Position numbers and translations under genes: made by a program
Notes under the pieces: model-generated
The model's input: only the letters and a program-made list of their open reading frames with translations
Told to the model about the DNA's origin: nothing
Databases searched by the model: none
Shown: positions 1 through 6,905 of the stretch, in pieces
Layout of the letters: each line of letters begins with the position of its first letter
How positions within the stretch are numbered: position 1 is the stretch's first letter
Source of the DNA: Candidatus Borrarchaeota archaeon
GTDB lineage: Archaea > Asgardarchaeota > Sifarchaeia > Borrarchaeales > Borrarchaeaceae
Length of the DNA stretch: 9,419 bases
NCBI GenBank assembly: GCA_016840645.1
Contig: JAEORY010000122.1
Span: 1 to 9,419, forward strand
Direction: 5' to 3'

Positions 1-13
1 TAGTTAGCGATAG

Positions 14-223
14 TTTTTTCTGATTTATTCACAAGTTCATAATTCATATGATTTTGGGTGGATTAATCGTTTCAATTTTGGTGTTCATCTTACACAGGAG
101 AAAGCAAGAAAGCACCTCAGCTTCAGCATGGTGATGAATGGCGTCTTCTTGCGTAGGTTAGATAAACTCTTCTACTTGAAAAATCAACGAAAAAACAGCG
201 AAAAGAGATTATTGTCCTTGTAA
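14..223 (+). pseudogene. Start-less open frame, possible gene remnant
   Basis: The 1-327 stretch has no clear gene. The only coding-like signal is this frame, open for 69 codons between a TAG at 11-13 and a TAA at 221-223. Its first ATG is at 128, which would leave only 31 codons. The translation (…YSQVHNSYDFGWINRF… then …HLSFSMVMNGVFLRRL…) alternates aromatic and basic residues, a little like the C-terminal part of some transposases, but I do not recognise the family. An open frame of this length can arise by chance. It may be the 3' scrap of a lost gene or nothing at all. Confidence 0.2.
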
Positions 224-286
224 TGTTATGACATAAGGGTTTATATTCGCGCACGTCATTTAAAGACATTCATAGAAAGTTCGCTC

Positions 287-299
287 AGGAGTGTATAAA
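287..299 (+). promoter_or_regulatory. Putative BRE/TATA element for the thiR-like gene
   Basis: A purine-rich AGGAG is followed by TGTATAAAC. The TATA core is centred about 32 nt before the ATG at 328, so a start site 25-27 nt downstream would give an almost leaderless transcript. That agrees with the lack of a strong Shine-Dalgarno before the ATG (only GGGA at 320-323). A second candidate, TTTATATT near 240-247, would give a leader of about 55 nt. Confidence 0.35.
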
Positions 300-327
300 C
301 AAAAAACGAGAATATAATGGGATAAAG

Positions 328-1269
328 ATGCGTCCACCTTGCGAAATCATTGTGAAAATGTATTTACCACGTTTAAGACGACTGGTTGCAAGAGAACTAA
401 TTGAAAGGTATGAACTCACTCAAGATGTTGTTGCAAAGAGACTTGGTTTAACTCAAGCAAGCATTTCGAAATATCTATCTAATATGAAATTACGGGAGAC
501 TGATGCTAGTTTTGAAGATATCGCTAAGAACTTAGCACGCTCAATTGTCTCATTAAATATTAGCACCGAAGAAATAATATTAGAGCTCTGCAAAAGCTGT
601 TTTTCGCTACGTGAGGGAAGTTTTGTTTGTAGAGAACATAAACGCATACTTCCTTTAGAGGACGATTGTCGCGTTTGTACAGAACTTAGAACTTTGGACT
701 CAATGGAAATCTCAGAACGGACACATGTGCTTTCAAATATGGAACGCGCTGTCGGTTTATTAGAAAATAGCGATAATTTCAGTGTGCTCATGCCTAAACT
801 TCGTGTAAATTTGGCGATGGCTGTTTCTGATGCAACTGACGTTATGGAAGTAGCCGGAATTCCAGGTCGCATTGTTCTCGTTAGAGGTAAACCTAAAGCC
901 GTCGAAAGACCAGCATTCAACGTCTCGCATCATATCGCTTTAGTTCTATTAACAATTATGAAGTTTGATTCGAACAAAAGGGCTGTAATGAACGCCAGAT
1001 ACGATGAAGAAATTAATCGAGCGTGCCAAGAATTACATTTTTCTGTCTCTGAATTTAATAGAGAGAATGCGCCAAAAGAGATAATAGATATTGAAACGTG
1101 GGGAATGACTTCGGCAATTGAGATGGTTAATGGTATAGTCCCAGATTGTATTAGCGACATTGGAGCTTTTGGCATCGAACCCTGCATGTATATCACTGGA
1201 AATGATGCTGAAGACGTCGTTAGAAAGGCTTTGGATATCGCTGACGAACTGTCCCAGTTTAACGAGTAA
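328..1269 (+). CDS. thiR: ThiR-like transcriptional regulator (HTH plus ThiN-like domain)
   Basis: This 313-residue protein probably represses thiamine biosynthesis or transport genes, sensing a thiamine phosphate through its C-terminal domain; that is the established role of archaeal ThiR proteins. The N-terminus MRPPCEIIV is typical of the family and fixes the start. A helix-turn-helix lies at about residues 26-52 (ELTQDVVAKRLGLTQASISKYL). A cysteine-rich linker at 88-117 has C88-x2-C91, C101, H104 and C114-x2-C117, and may bind zinc. The ThiN-like domain runs from about 130 to 313, with AGIPGRIVLV (176-185), SHH (200-202), KRAVMNARY (217-225) and SDIGAFGIEPCMYITG (276-291). No thiamine genes are visible, so the targets lie elsewhere. 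Catalytic thiamine phosphate synthase activity is less likely, because fusion to an HTH usually marks the regulator branch, but sequence alone does not exclude it. Confidence 0.82.
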   Translation: MRPPCEIIVKMYLPRLRRLVARELIERYELTQDVVAKRLGLTQASISKYLSNMKLRETDASFEDIAKNLARSIVSLNISTEEIILELCKSCFSLREGSFVCREHKRILPLEDDCRVCTELRTLDSMEISERTHVLSNMERAVGLLENSDNFSVLMPKLRVNLAMAVSDATDVMEVAGIPGRIVLVRGKPKAVERPAFNVSHHIALVLLTIMKFDSNKRAVMNARYDEEINRACQELHFSVSEFNRENAPKEIIDIETWGMTSAIEMVNGIVPDCISDIGAFGIEPCMYITGNDAEDVVRKALDIADELSQFNE

Positions 1270-1270
1270 C

Positions 1271-1390
1271 ATGATTTTTTTTAGACACATTCGTGTTAAT
1301 AGAGAGCGCGTCTACAGAATAGACTTGGAATATGTAATAGAATGTTTAAAAGACATTCTTAAAAAAATCCAGTTTAGTCTTTACATTTAG
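1271..1390 (+). CDS. Possible 39-residue small protein
   Basis: An ATG one base after the thiR-like stop opens 39 codons. The peptide is MIFFRHIRVNRERVYRIDL followed by an amphipathic helix-like stretch (EYVIECLKDILKKIQFSLYI). The tight junction would suit translational coupling. Against it, the upstream sequence has no Shine-Dalgarno better than GAG, the peptide resembles no family I know, and a 7-bp inverted repeat (AGAATGT/ACATTCT, 1339-1359) lies inside it. It could equally be chance readthrough of AT-rich 3' untranslated DNA. Confidence 0.2.
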   Translation: MIFFRHIRVNRERVYRIDLEYVIECLKDILKKIQFSLYI

Positions 1391-1427
1391 CAAAGGAAAA
1401 AACGGTCAATTATAACTAATTTCATAA

Positions 1428-1447
1428 GAAGATTTAAAAAGATCTTC
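1428..1447 (+). promoter_or_regulatory. TATA-like element inside an inverted repeat upstream of the zinc-ribbon gene
   Basis: GAAGAT (1428-1433) and ATCTTC (1442-1447) are perfect 6-bp arms around TTAAAAAG. The centre is a plausible archaeal TATA box, with a start site expected near 1465 and a leader of about 70 nt to the ATG at 1538. A repeat enclosing the TATA box could be an operator where a dimeric regulator blocks TBP. Both roles are inferred. Confidence 0.3.
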
Positions 1448-1537
1448 ATACATTAGACTCCAGAACTCTGGATAACTTACAGAGTGAAACTACAACCTTT
1501 GCATATGCAAAACAACTATTGGAGTAATGTGATAACT

Positions 1538-1690
1538 ATGGAAACTAAAGTCTGTCCTAAATGTGGACACGAGACTTATGCTCGCTTTTTAATAACTCAT
1601 AAAGGAAATGGAGAAAGAGAGGGCGAGTATAAGTGGGTATGTGATCATTGCGAAAACATCGTTGATCGTTTGAAAATAGTGATTTCATGA
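1538..1690 (+). CDS. Small zinc-ribbon protein
   Basis: This 50-residue protein begins METKVCPKCGHETYARF and contains two CxxC knuckles, C6-x2-C9 and C35-x2-C38, separated by a charged linker (HKGNGEREGEYKW). That is the pattern of a single treble-clef or zinc-ribbon fold. The C-terminal IVDRLKIVI is a probable closing strand. The ATG at 1538 puts the first knuckle five residues in; GGAG at 1521-1524 is a rather distant ribosome site. An in-frame GTG at 1484 would add 18 residues with no domain character. Small ribbons of this sort occur as nucleic-acid binding or adaptor proteins in archaea, but no specific function can be given. It appears to be monocistronic, with its own promoter candidate and terminator. 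Confidence 0.6.
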   Translation: METKVCPKCGHETYARFLITHKGNGEREGEYKWVCDHCENIVDRLKIVIS

Positions 1691-1724
1691 AAAGCAAGTA
1701 AAACCACATTTCTTTCTTTTCTCC

Positions 1725-1766
1725 ATATATCGCACTCGGGCGGACGAGATATACTTCATTTTTTTG
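1725..1766 (+). terminator. Hairpin plus T-tract after the zinc-ribbon gene
   Basis: TATAT (1726-1730) pairs with ATATA (1749-1753) and CTCG (1735-1738) with CGAG (1745-1748), giving a 9-bp stem with a 4-nt bulge (CGCA) and the loop GGCGGA. A run of seven T follows at about 1758-1764. The GC-rich loop stands out in otherwise very AT-rich DNA. A terminator for the + strand gene is the simplest reading. The rest of 1691-2018 between the convergent genes shows no ORF I would support. Confidence 0.4.
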
Positions 1767-1959
1767 GTTATAGATGGTTGTTTTCATTAAAATGTTAGCA
1801 AACTAGTTTTTCTAATTAAAATTATGAATATGTGTTTAATTTTTGATAAAATTATCCAGGCAGTTGTTATACTTTCTTTTACTTCTTAAAGTGAACAAAG
1901 AAAAGATCTAGATGGTTAGTTTTGTTTTATGAAGAAGATATATACTACGAAACTATTAC

Positions 1960-1989
1960 AAAAAAAGAGAAAAAAGAAGAAGAGAAAAG
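1960..1989 (-). terminator. Poly-T/pyrimidine terminator of the thermosome operon
   Basis: Read on the minus strand, the sequence 30-60 nt after the second thermosome stop is almost pure pyrimidine with several T runs (TTTTCTCTTCTTCTTTTTT, then CTCTTTTTTT). T-rich tracts downstream of a stop are the usual archaeal termination signal. A perfect 10-bp palindrome (GTCTATAGAC, 1996-2005) sits between the stop and the tract and may assist. Confidence 0.6.
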
Positions 1990-2018
1990 ATATTAGTCTA
2001 TAGACATTTTAGGCTGTT

Positions 2019-3686
2019 TTACATCATGCCGGGCATTCCGCCCATTCCCATACCTGGGGGCATTCCGCCCATTCCGCCTGGGGGCATTGGTGGTCCTCTC
2101 TCGGCTTTGCTGGCGATTACATCATCTATTCTCAATATCATGTGCGCTGCTTCGCCTGCTGACTTTATCGCTTGTTTTTTAACGCTCAACGGTTCTATAA
2201 CGCCTTCTATCATCATGTCAGCGGGCTTTCCGGTGTAAACATTTATACCGAACCATTTTCCTTCTGGAGTTTCGTGCTTTGCTCTTAATGAAACTATTAT
2301 GTCGATGGGATCCCAACCTGCGTTTTCTCCTAATGTTTTAGGAATTACTTCCAAAGCATCTGCAAATACTTCGATTGCGATCTGTTCTCTGCCACCGATG
2401 GTTCCTGCGTACTCTCGAAGTCCTTTAGCAACCTCTATTTCTGGCGCACCGCCACCTGCTACGATCTTCCTGTCTTGAACGGCATTTCTTACCACACAAA
2501 GCGCGTCATGCAAGGCCCTCTCAGCTTCGTCTACTACTTGACTAGAGCCTCCTCTGATTACTACTGTAACTGCTTTTGGATCTGCGCAGTCTCTTATGTA
2601 GACCATTTTGTCATCGCCGATAGTTGCTTCTTCAACAAGGCCTGCACTTCCTAAAACGTCAGCTGATAGTTCTTTCACATTGGACACAATTCTTCCGCCA
2701 GTAGCTCTAGCGAGTCTTTTCATATCGCTCTTTTTGACACGTCGTACTGCCAGAATGCCAGCTTTTGCTATGTAACCTACTACGTCGTCCTCTATCCCCT
2801 TTTGGCAGAGTAAAACGTTGGCGCCAGTATTTATTACCCTGTCAGCCAGAGTTTTGAGCATTCGATCTTCTTCGTCCATAAGGGCTTTGACTTGGAACGG
2901 ATCAGATATGCGGATCTCTGCATCGAACTCGGTTTTTTCGATTTCAAGCGCAGCGTCAAGGATAGCTATTTTTGCATCCTTAACTCTTTTTGGCATAGCG
3001 GGATGGAGTATTTCTTTATCGATAACCATACCCCTTACAAGCTCTGTATCCGTTAAGCCCATGCCTTGTTTTTTGACTATACTTACATGATCTATGTCTG
3101 CGACAAGTTTTCCATTACGTTCTTCCTTAATAAGACCAATAGCTTTAGCTGCTATATCCGCAAAAAGTACTTTTGATCCAGCTACACTTTTACTGTTCAT
3201 TGCTGTCATGGCGATTTTCATCAAAGTTTCTACATCTTCGGGATCTATGTCAACTGCCATTTTGTCTAAGATCTCGGTTGCTTTTTTAGCTGCTTTCTTG
3301 AGTCCAGCGACAATTGTAGTTGGATGAATTTTTTGTTCTAATAATTCTTCGCTTCCCTTAAGCAATTGTCCTGCTATAATAACAGCAGAAGTAGTTCCGT
3401 CTCCAACTTCGTCATCCTGAGCCTTAGCGACCTGAACTAACATTTTAGCGGCGGGATGTTTCACGTCCATTTCGTCAAGAATAGTTGCGCCATCGTTCGT
3501 GATTACAATGTCGCCTAGGCTGTCCACTAACATCTTATCCATTCCACGTGGACCAAGAGCAGATTTAACAGCTTCTGCGATAACTTTACCTGCTGCGATA
3601 TTATTCATTTGAGCATTTCTTTTTGTAGTTCTTTCTGTGCCTTCCCTAAGAATCAGGATTGGCACTCCTCCAAGGTTTAATGCCAT
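2019..3686 (-). CDS. thsB: Thermosome (group II chaperonin) subunit, GGM-tailed
   Basis: A 555-residue ATP-dependent cytosolic chaperonin subunit that forms the double-ring folding chamber. Family hallmarks are all visible: [10 protein letters not shown] (44-53), the nucleotide-binding NDGATIL (64-70) and GDGTTS (95-100), the ATP-hydrolysing Asp394 in [10 protein letters not shown], and GGGAPEIE (411-418). The apical domain occupies roughly 215-365, including the helical-protrusion region around 250-280. The tail from about 530 is Pro/Gly/Met-rich with repeated GGM-type units, as in thermosome subunits and GroEL. The start is set by a strong AGGAGG at 3695-3700, eight bases before the ATG; this site overlaps the stop codon of the upstream paralogue, so the two are co-translated. 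Length is normal for the family. The suffix B is positional, because alpha/beta names are not consistent between archaea. Confidence 0.96.
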   Translation of the reverse strand: MALNLGGVPILILREGTERTTKRNAQMNNIAAGKVIAEAVKSALGPRGMDKMLVDSLGDIVITNDGATILDEMDVKHPAAKMLVQVAKAQDDEVGDGTTSAVIIAGQLLKGSEELLEQKIHPTTIVAGLKKAAKKATEILDKMAVDIDPEDVETLMKIAMTAMNSKSVAGSKVLFADIAAKAIGLIKEERNGKLVADIDHVSIVKKQGMGLTDTELVRGMVIDKEILHPAMPKRVKDAKIAILDAALEIEKTEFDAEIRISDPFQVKALMDEEDRMLKTLADRVINTGANVLLCQKGIEDDVVGYIAKAGILAVRRVKKSDMKRLARATGGRIVSNVKELSADVLGSAGLVEEATIGDDKMVYIRDCADPKAVTVVIRGGSSQVVDEAERALHDALCVVRNAVQDRKIVAGGGAPEIEVAKGLREYAGTIGGREQIAIEVFADALEVIPKTLGENAGWDPIDIIVSLRAKHETPEGKWFGINVYTGKPADMMIEGVIEPLSVKKQAIKSAGEAAHMILRIDDVIASKAERGPPMPPGGMGGMPPGMGMGGMPGMM

Positions 3687-3694
3687 ATTTCATT

Positions 3695-3701
3695 CCTCCT
3701 A
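3695..3701 (-). promoter_or_regulatory. Stop codon/Shine-Dalgarno overlap between the thermosome genes
   Basis: On the minus strand the sequence reads TAGGAGG. TAG (3701-3699) ends the first thermosome gene, and its AG begins the AGGAGG ribosome site of the second. Terminating ribosomes are therefore placed directly on the next initiation site, which would help keep the two ring subunits in a fixed ratio. Confidence 0.7.
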
Positions 3702-5342
3702 ATATTCCTCATCGCCCATGTCGGGCATTCCTCCTGGTGGTCCTCCTGGACCTGCGCCAAGATCTGATGCAGCTATGACATCATCAATACGTAGGATCAT
3801 TTGAGCGGCTTCACTTGCACTCTTGATTGCCTGTTTCTTAACAGCCAACGGTTCAAAGATGTTTAATATGGACATATTGGTTGTACCGCCTTCCTCTGTA
3901 TTCACACCGTAGTTTGTATTACCTTGATCATGATCTGCACGCAATTGCACAAGCGTATCGATTGGATCTAAACCCGCATTTTCTGCTAGGGAACGTGGAA
4001 TTACCTCAACAGCATCAGCGAAATTGTTCACCGCTAGTTGTTCACGACCTCCAAGAGATCGCGCAAAATCACGTAATCCTCGCGCAATTTCTATCTCAGG
4101 TGCACCTCCACCTGGAACAACTTTAGCATCTTCAATCACGGTCCTTACAACGCAAAGTGCATCATGGATCGCGCGGTCTGCCTCATCAACGATGAGCTCT
4201 GTACCGCCTCTAATTAAGAGGCTTACTGCGCCTGGGTTCTTGCAACCTTCTACAAAAATCATGTTTTCATCAGAAATCTTGCGTTCTTCTACTATTGCGG
4301 CTTCACCTAGATCTTCAGGAATTAGTTCGTCAAGATTTGATACTATTCGGCCACCTGTTGCTTTAGCGAGTTTCTCGATGTCAGATTTTTTCACTCTTCT
4401 AACAGCGGCTATGCCCTCCTTAGCGAGAAAGTGCTGTGCAATATCGTCCATTCCCTTCTGTGCAAGTACGACGTTTGCGCCAGCTGCTTTAATCTTATCG
4501 ACCATTTCTTTGATCATATCTTCCTCTTGGTCGAGGAAAGCCTGCATTTGTGTCGGATCTGTGATATTTATTTTCGAATCGAACTCAGTCTTCGTTATTT
4601 CGAGCGCGCTGCTGAGAAGAGCAATTTTAACATCTTTTATAATCTTAGGCATGCCTGGATGCACGAACTCTTTATCCATGACAATTCCGCTAATTAATTC
4701 TGTGTCTTCTAAGCTTTCACCTTTTTGCTTTTGGATAGCGATATTCTCGATATCCACTTTCCATTGTCCATCGACTTGAGTTGCTACTTGCTTGCACGCT
4801 TTTACGGCTAAGTCTGCCAAATAGTCACTGGAATATGCAACCATTTTTGAACCCATTGCGGTCATTGCTACCTTTTTGAGCATACCCACGTCTTCTATGT
4901 TTACTGGTACTCCAAATCCATCAAGGATTTCAAGCGTTTTTTCTGTTGCCTTTCGATAACCTTCGACAAGGACTGTCGGATGAACATCCAATTCAAGAAG
5001 TGTCTCTGCGGCTTTTAATAACTCACCTGCGAGTACTACAACTGTCGTTGTGCCATCTCCGACTTCCGTATCTTGCGTCTTAGCTAATTCGACAATCATT
5101 TTCGCTGTTGGGTGCTGTACATCGATTTCTTTTAAGATTGTTGCGCCATCATTCGTTATAACTACGTCACCGAATGAATCCACTAACATCTTATCCATTC
5201 CTTTAGGGCCGAGCGACGTACGAACAGCTTCGGCGATAACCTTTGCCGCGGCGATATTATTGCGCTGCGCATCGCGTCCTTCTGTTCTTTGCGCTCCTTC
5301 CTTCAGAAGAAATATAGGTTGTCCACCTAAATTTATTGCCAT
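3699..5342 (-). CDS. thsA: Thermosome (group II chaperonin) subunit, acidic-tailed
   Basis: A 547-residue chaperonin subunit, first gene of the thermosome operon, clearly paralogous to its downstream partner. [10 protein letters not shown] (44-53), NDGATIL (64-70), GDGTTT (95-100), the catalytic Asp394 in [10 protein letters not shown] and GGGAPEIE (411-418) are all intact, so ATPase activity is expected. The two proteins align nearly without gaps up to residue 470, then diverge. This one carries a Gly/Asn/Thr-rich segment ([17 protein letters not shown], 474-490) and ends [17 protein letters not shown], an acidic tail with one GGM instead of a Met-rich repeat. The start has a good Shine-Dalgarno, GAGGTGA at 5347-5353, four bases from the ATG. 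The pair probably builds a hetero-oligomeric ring. Confidence 0.96.
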   Translation of the reverse strand: MAINLGGQPIFLLKEGAQRTEGRDAQRNNIAAAKVIAEAVRTSLGPKGMDKMLVDSFGDVVITNDGATILKEIDVQHPTAKMIVELAKTQDTEVGDGTTTVVVLAGELLKAAETLLELDVHPTVLVEGYRKATEKTLEILDGFGVPVNIEDVGMLKKVAMTAMGSKMVAYSSDYLADLAVKACKQVATQVDGQWKVDIENIAIQKQKGESLEDTELISGIVMDKEFVHPGMPKIIKDVKIALLSSALEITKTEFDSKINITDPTQMQAFLDQEEDMIKEMVDKIKAAGANVVLAQKGMDDIAQHFLAKEGIAAVRRVKKSDIEKLAKATGGRIVSNLDELIPEDLGEAAIVEERKISDENMIFVEGCKNPGAVSLLIRGGTELIVDEADRAIHDALCVVRTVIEDAKVVPGGGAPEIEIARGLRDFARSLGGREQLAVNNFADAVEVIPRSLAENAGLDPIDTLVQLRADHDQGNTNYGVNTEEGGTTNMSILNIFEPLAVKKQAIKSASEAAQMILRIDDVIAASDLGAGPGGPPGGMPDMGDEEY

Positions 5343-5371
5343 GCTTTCACCTCATTTCTCCTTTGATTTTT

Positions 5372-5400
5372 TAAACTTATTGTAAACGAAAATAAGTTTA
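5372..5400 (-). promoter_or_regulatory. Thermosome promoter: TATA-like element within a perfect inverted repeat
   Basis: On the minus strand AAACTTATTTTCG (5399-5387) is the best TATA candidate. It lies 45-57 nt before the thsA ATG and would give a leader of about 25 nt containing the Shine-Dalgarno. The element is one arm of a perfect repeat: TAAACTTATT (5372-5381) and AATAAGTTTA (5391-5400), 10-bp arms with a 9-nt spacer. The other arm falls close to the expected start site. A bound regulator could cover both TATA box and start site; this is inference. Confidence 0.5.
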
Positions 5401-5407
5401 TGTAGAG

Positions 5408-5430
5408 ATCTACATGAAGTACATGTAGAT
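5408..5430. promoter_or_regulatory. Perfect 9-5-9 palindrome upstream of the thermosome TATA element
   Basis: ATCTACATG (5408-5416) and CATGTAGAT (5422-5430) are exact inverted copies with the 5-nt spacer AAGTA. The site lies 8 nt upstream of the TATA-containing repeat. Its symmetry and size suit a dimeric winged-helix regulator. The HSR1 heat-shock regulator of Archaeoglobus is described as binding an inverted repeat with a 5-nt spacer (CTAAC-N5-GTTAG), the same geometry with different arm bases. The Phr/HSR1-like protein at 7222-7758 is the obvious candidate binder. Confidence 0.55.
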
Positions 5431-5524
5431 AGATTTGGGAAAACATAGAAGTTGAAGTAAATAAAAAGCTTACGCCATCGTCACATCCTATAAAATTTAG
5501 AACTCTATGGAAATAAAGGTAACT

Positions 5525-5559
5525 TTTTTTCGTTTAAATGAATCATTTTTTCGTTTAAA
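5525..5559 (+). repeat. Tandem direct repeat, 14 bp with 21-bp period
   Basis: TTTTTTCGTTTAAA occurs at 5525-5538 and again at 5546-5559, so the copies lie two helical turns apart on the same face. The core TTTTCGTTTA is present a third time, inverted, at 5383-5392 within the thermosome promoter repeat. The spacer between the copies includes AATGA-A-TCATT. The pair lies 68-103 nt before tnpB and could be a regulator site or part of the transposon left end. Confidence 0.5.
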
Positions 5560-5588
5560 GCCATCCTAGTAGGTTAAAGACTGTAAAA

Positions 5589-5596
5589 TTTAAATA
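5589..5596 (+). promoter_or_regulatory. Putative TATA box of tnpB
   Basis: TTTAAATA is centred about 36 nt before the GTG start at 5628, so transcription would begin close to the GGAG Shine-Dalgarno at 5620-5623. The placement is plausible for an archaeal promoter, but AT-rich matches are frequent here. Confidence 0.35.
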
Positions 5597-5627
5597 GAGT
5601 TACGTATACACCATTATATGGAGTAAA

Positions 5628-6710
5628 GTGTTCTATAATCACAAAATACGGTGGTTACAACTGTTCAAGACCTATTCTCTTAAGCATAACCTCGACCTGT
5701 ATGAATTTCTCCGCGACTACAGGCATGTACTCAATGACATGCTTTCTGATATATGGGGGCAGATTATATGGACAACAAAGAAAATTAGGGGCAAAAATCA
5801 GCATCGTATACTACCCACCATTCCTGATTATTCCTTTAAAAAGGCGATGCGAGATGTCTACATTCAAAAATGGAACTATACCCGCCATTGGATCGATTCT
5901 GCTATCAAAACTGCCTTCTCTATCATTAAAAGTTGGAAAAAGAACTATGTACGCGGAAGGCGTACCCGTACCCAGCCGGTGGTGAAACGGTTTTTTGCCC
6001 GTGTGAAACAAACCCAATTGAAACTTGAAGGAGAGCAGCTGCGCATCTCCGTAAAACCGAGAGAGTTTGTTTCTATCGACCTTTCCAGGCGCTATTTTTC
6101 ACTTTACGGTGTGCTGGGTGAGCCCGTCCTCACCACAACGCATATCCACCTCCCCATGTATCATCACCGTCCGAATCCAAAGAAGGAAATTAAGATCGGC
6201 TGGGACGCCAATAAATATTCTTTGGACGGCTTTTCCCCACAGTTGGGCTGGATTAGGATCGATTTGAAGCCGCTACATACCATTCACGCGACGTATGACA
6301 ATAAGCGGCGAACAATAAATAAGCTTGCTTCCAAGAAAAAGCGGCTGGGAAAGGAATTGCGTAACAAATACCTTCATCGGGAAAGAAACCGTGTAGATCA
6401 ATTATTGCACCAGTTAACCAACGAAATGGTGAGTATAGCCAGTAAGCACGGTTTTGAGGATTTGGACAAGTTAAAGATGGTTAAAAAGCGGAGGCGGCGC
6501 TGGAATCGGGAGTTGTCACACACCGACTGGCGAAAAATAATGTGTCAGGTGGAGTATAAAAGTTGTTCCCATTATGTCTTGCCGTATTACACCTCTAAGA
6601 AATGTTCCAGATGTGGGTGGTTGCGTAAAGACCTGAAAGGAACGCTGTTCGAGTGTGAACAATGCGGCTTGAGGATAGACCGACAGTTGAACGCTGCCAT
6701 CAACGTCTAA
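5628..6710 (+). CDS. tnpB: TnpB-family RNA-guided endonuclease (IS200/IS605), stopped early
   Basis: The 360 residues form a TnpB (OrfB) protein, the ancestor type of Cas12, which uses an RNA made from the element's 3' end to cut DNA and maintain the transposon. The RuvC-like site looks complete: Asp193 (KIGWDANKYSLDGF), Glu277 (HGFEDLDKLK) and Asp351 (IDRQLNAAINV). The zinc knuckles C326-x2-C329 and C343-x2-C346 are in place, and the N-terminal basic, aromatic region (about 1-185) corresponds to the wedge/REC part. The GTG start has GGAG four bases upstream (5620-5623). The frame does not truly finish at the TAA (6708-6710): it runs on to 6905 with family-like sequence (see 6711-6905). No tnpA is present, so mobility would need a transposase in trans. 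Base composition is richer in G+C than the flanks, consistent with arrival by transfer. Confidence 0.9.
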   Translation: MFYNHKIRWLQLFKTYSLKHNLDLYEFLRDYRHVLNDMLSDIWGQIIWTTKKIRGKNQHRILPTIPDYSFKKAMRDVYIQKWNYTRHWIDSAIKTAFSIIKSWKKNYVRGRRTRTQPVVKRFFARVKQTQLKLEGEQLRISVKPREFVSIDLSRRYFSLYGVLGEPVLTTTHIHLPMYHHRPNPKKEIKIGWDANKYSLDGFSPQLGWIRIDLKPLHTIHATYDNKRRTINKLASKKKRLGKELRNKYLHRERNRVDQLLHQLTNEMVSIASKHGFEDLDKLKMVKKRRRRWNRELSHTDWRKIMCQVEYKSCSHYVLPYYTSKKCSRCGWLRKDLKGTLFECEQCGLRIDRQLNAAINV

Positions 6711-6905
6711 CTAAGAATGGATGGTCTTCCCCACGACGAGTTGTGGTTTGAACAACAGGTCACACCCGTAGTGGGAGGGTTCACCCAGACTGGGGCGGAG
6801 TGGAAGGAGATCGATGAACTCGCGAGGTCTCCACATGATACGATGAAGCCCAAGTTCTCTGTAACTCCAGCCTTTTTGCACGTCAAGGTATGTAGTTCTA
6901 CTTAG
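6711..6905 (+). pseudogene. In-frame C-terminal tail of tnpB beyond a premature TAA
   Basis: Directly after the TAA, in the tnpB frame, 64 sense codons run to a TAG at 6903-6905. They read LRMDGLPHDELWF, then VVGGFTQTGAEWKEIDELARS, then MKPKFSVTP. From general knowledge of archaeal TnpB proteins, the zinc-ribbon motif usually continues NA(A/S)INxYLxM followed by a tail with a GGF-x-TG motif and a MKPK-like end. The TAA therefore sits exactly where the conserved Tyr (TAC or TAT) is expected, a one-base change. The tail would be lost from the protein, although the catalytic residues all precede the stop. The same DNA may still function as RNA. Confidence 0.65.

Noticed and set aside
224..327. 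Possible TPP riboswitch upstream of the thiR-like gene
   Set aside because: No conserved CTGAGA or ACCTG-type THI-box elements are visible, and the likely start site leaves almost no leader.
453..920. 155-codon minus-strand open frame inside the thiR-like gene
   Set aside because: The plus-strand product is a clear two-domain family member, so this is a shadow frame.
258..1358. Similar 13-14-mers TTTAAAGACATTC and TTTAAAAGACATTC on both sides of the thiR-like gene
   Set aside because: They are short, AT-rich and not identical, with no further flanking similarity, so they do not support a duplication or insertion boundary.
4024..4779. 251-codon open frame antisense to the first thermosome gene
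   Set aside because: It is a mirror of the strongly conserved thermosome frame; the translation is rich in Ser/Ile/Pro of the kind produced by reverse reading and has no domain.
6430..6470. Apparent small deletion before the RuvC-II Glu of TnpB (HGFEDL is short compared with many TnpB proteins)
   Set aside because: As I recall, the archaeal TnpB group with a GWD-x-N-x-x-SLDGF motif normally has this short HGFE-x-L form, so it is probably a subfamily trait and not damage.
6708..6710. TAA in tnpB as a recoded sense codon
   Set aside because: UAA reassignment or pyrrolysine-type readthrough is not known for this codon in archaea (Pyl uses UAG), and other genes here end normally with TAA, including dnaJ and dnaK.
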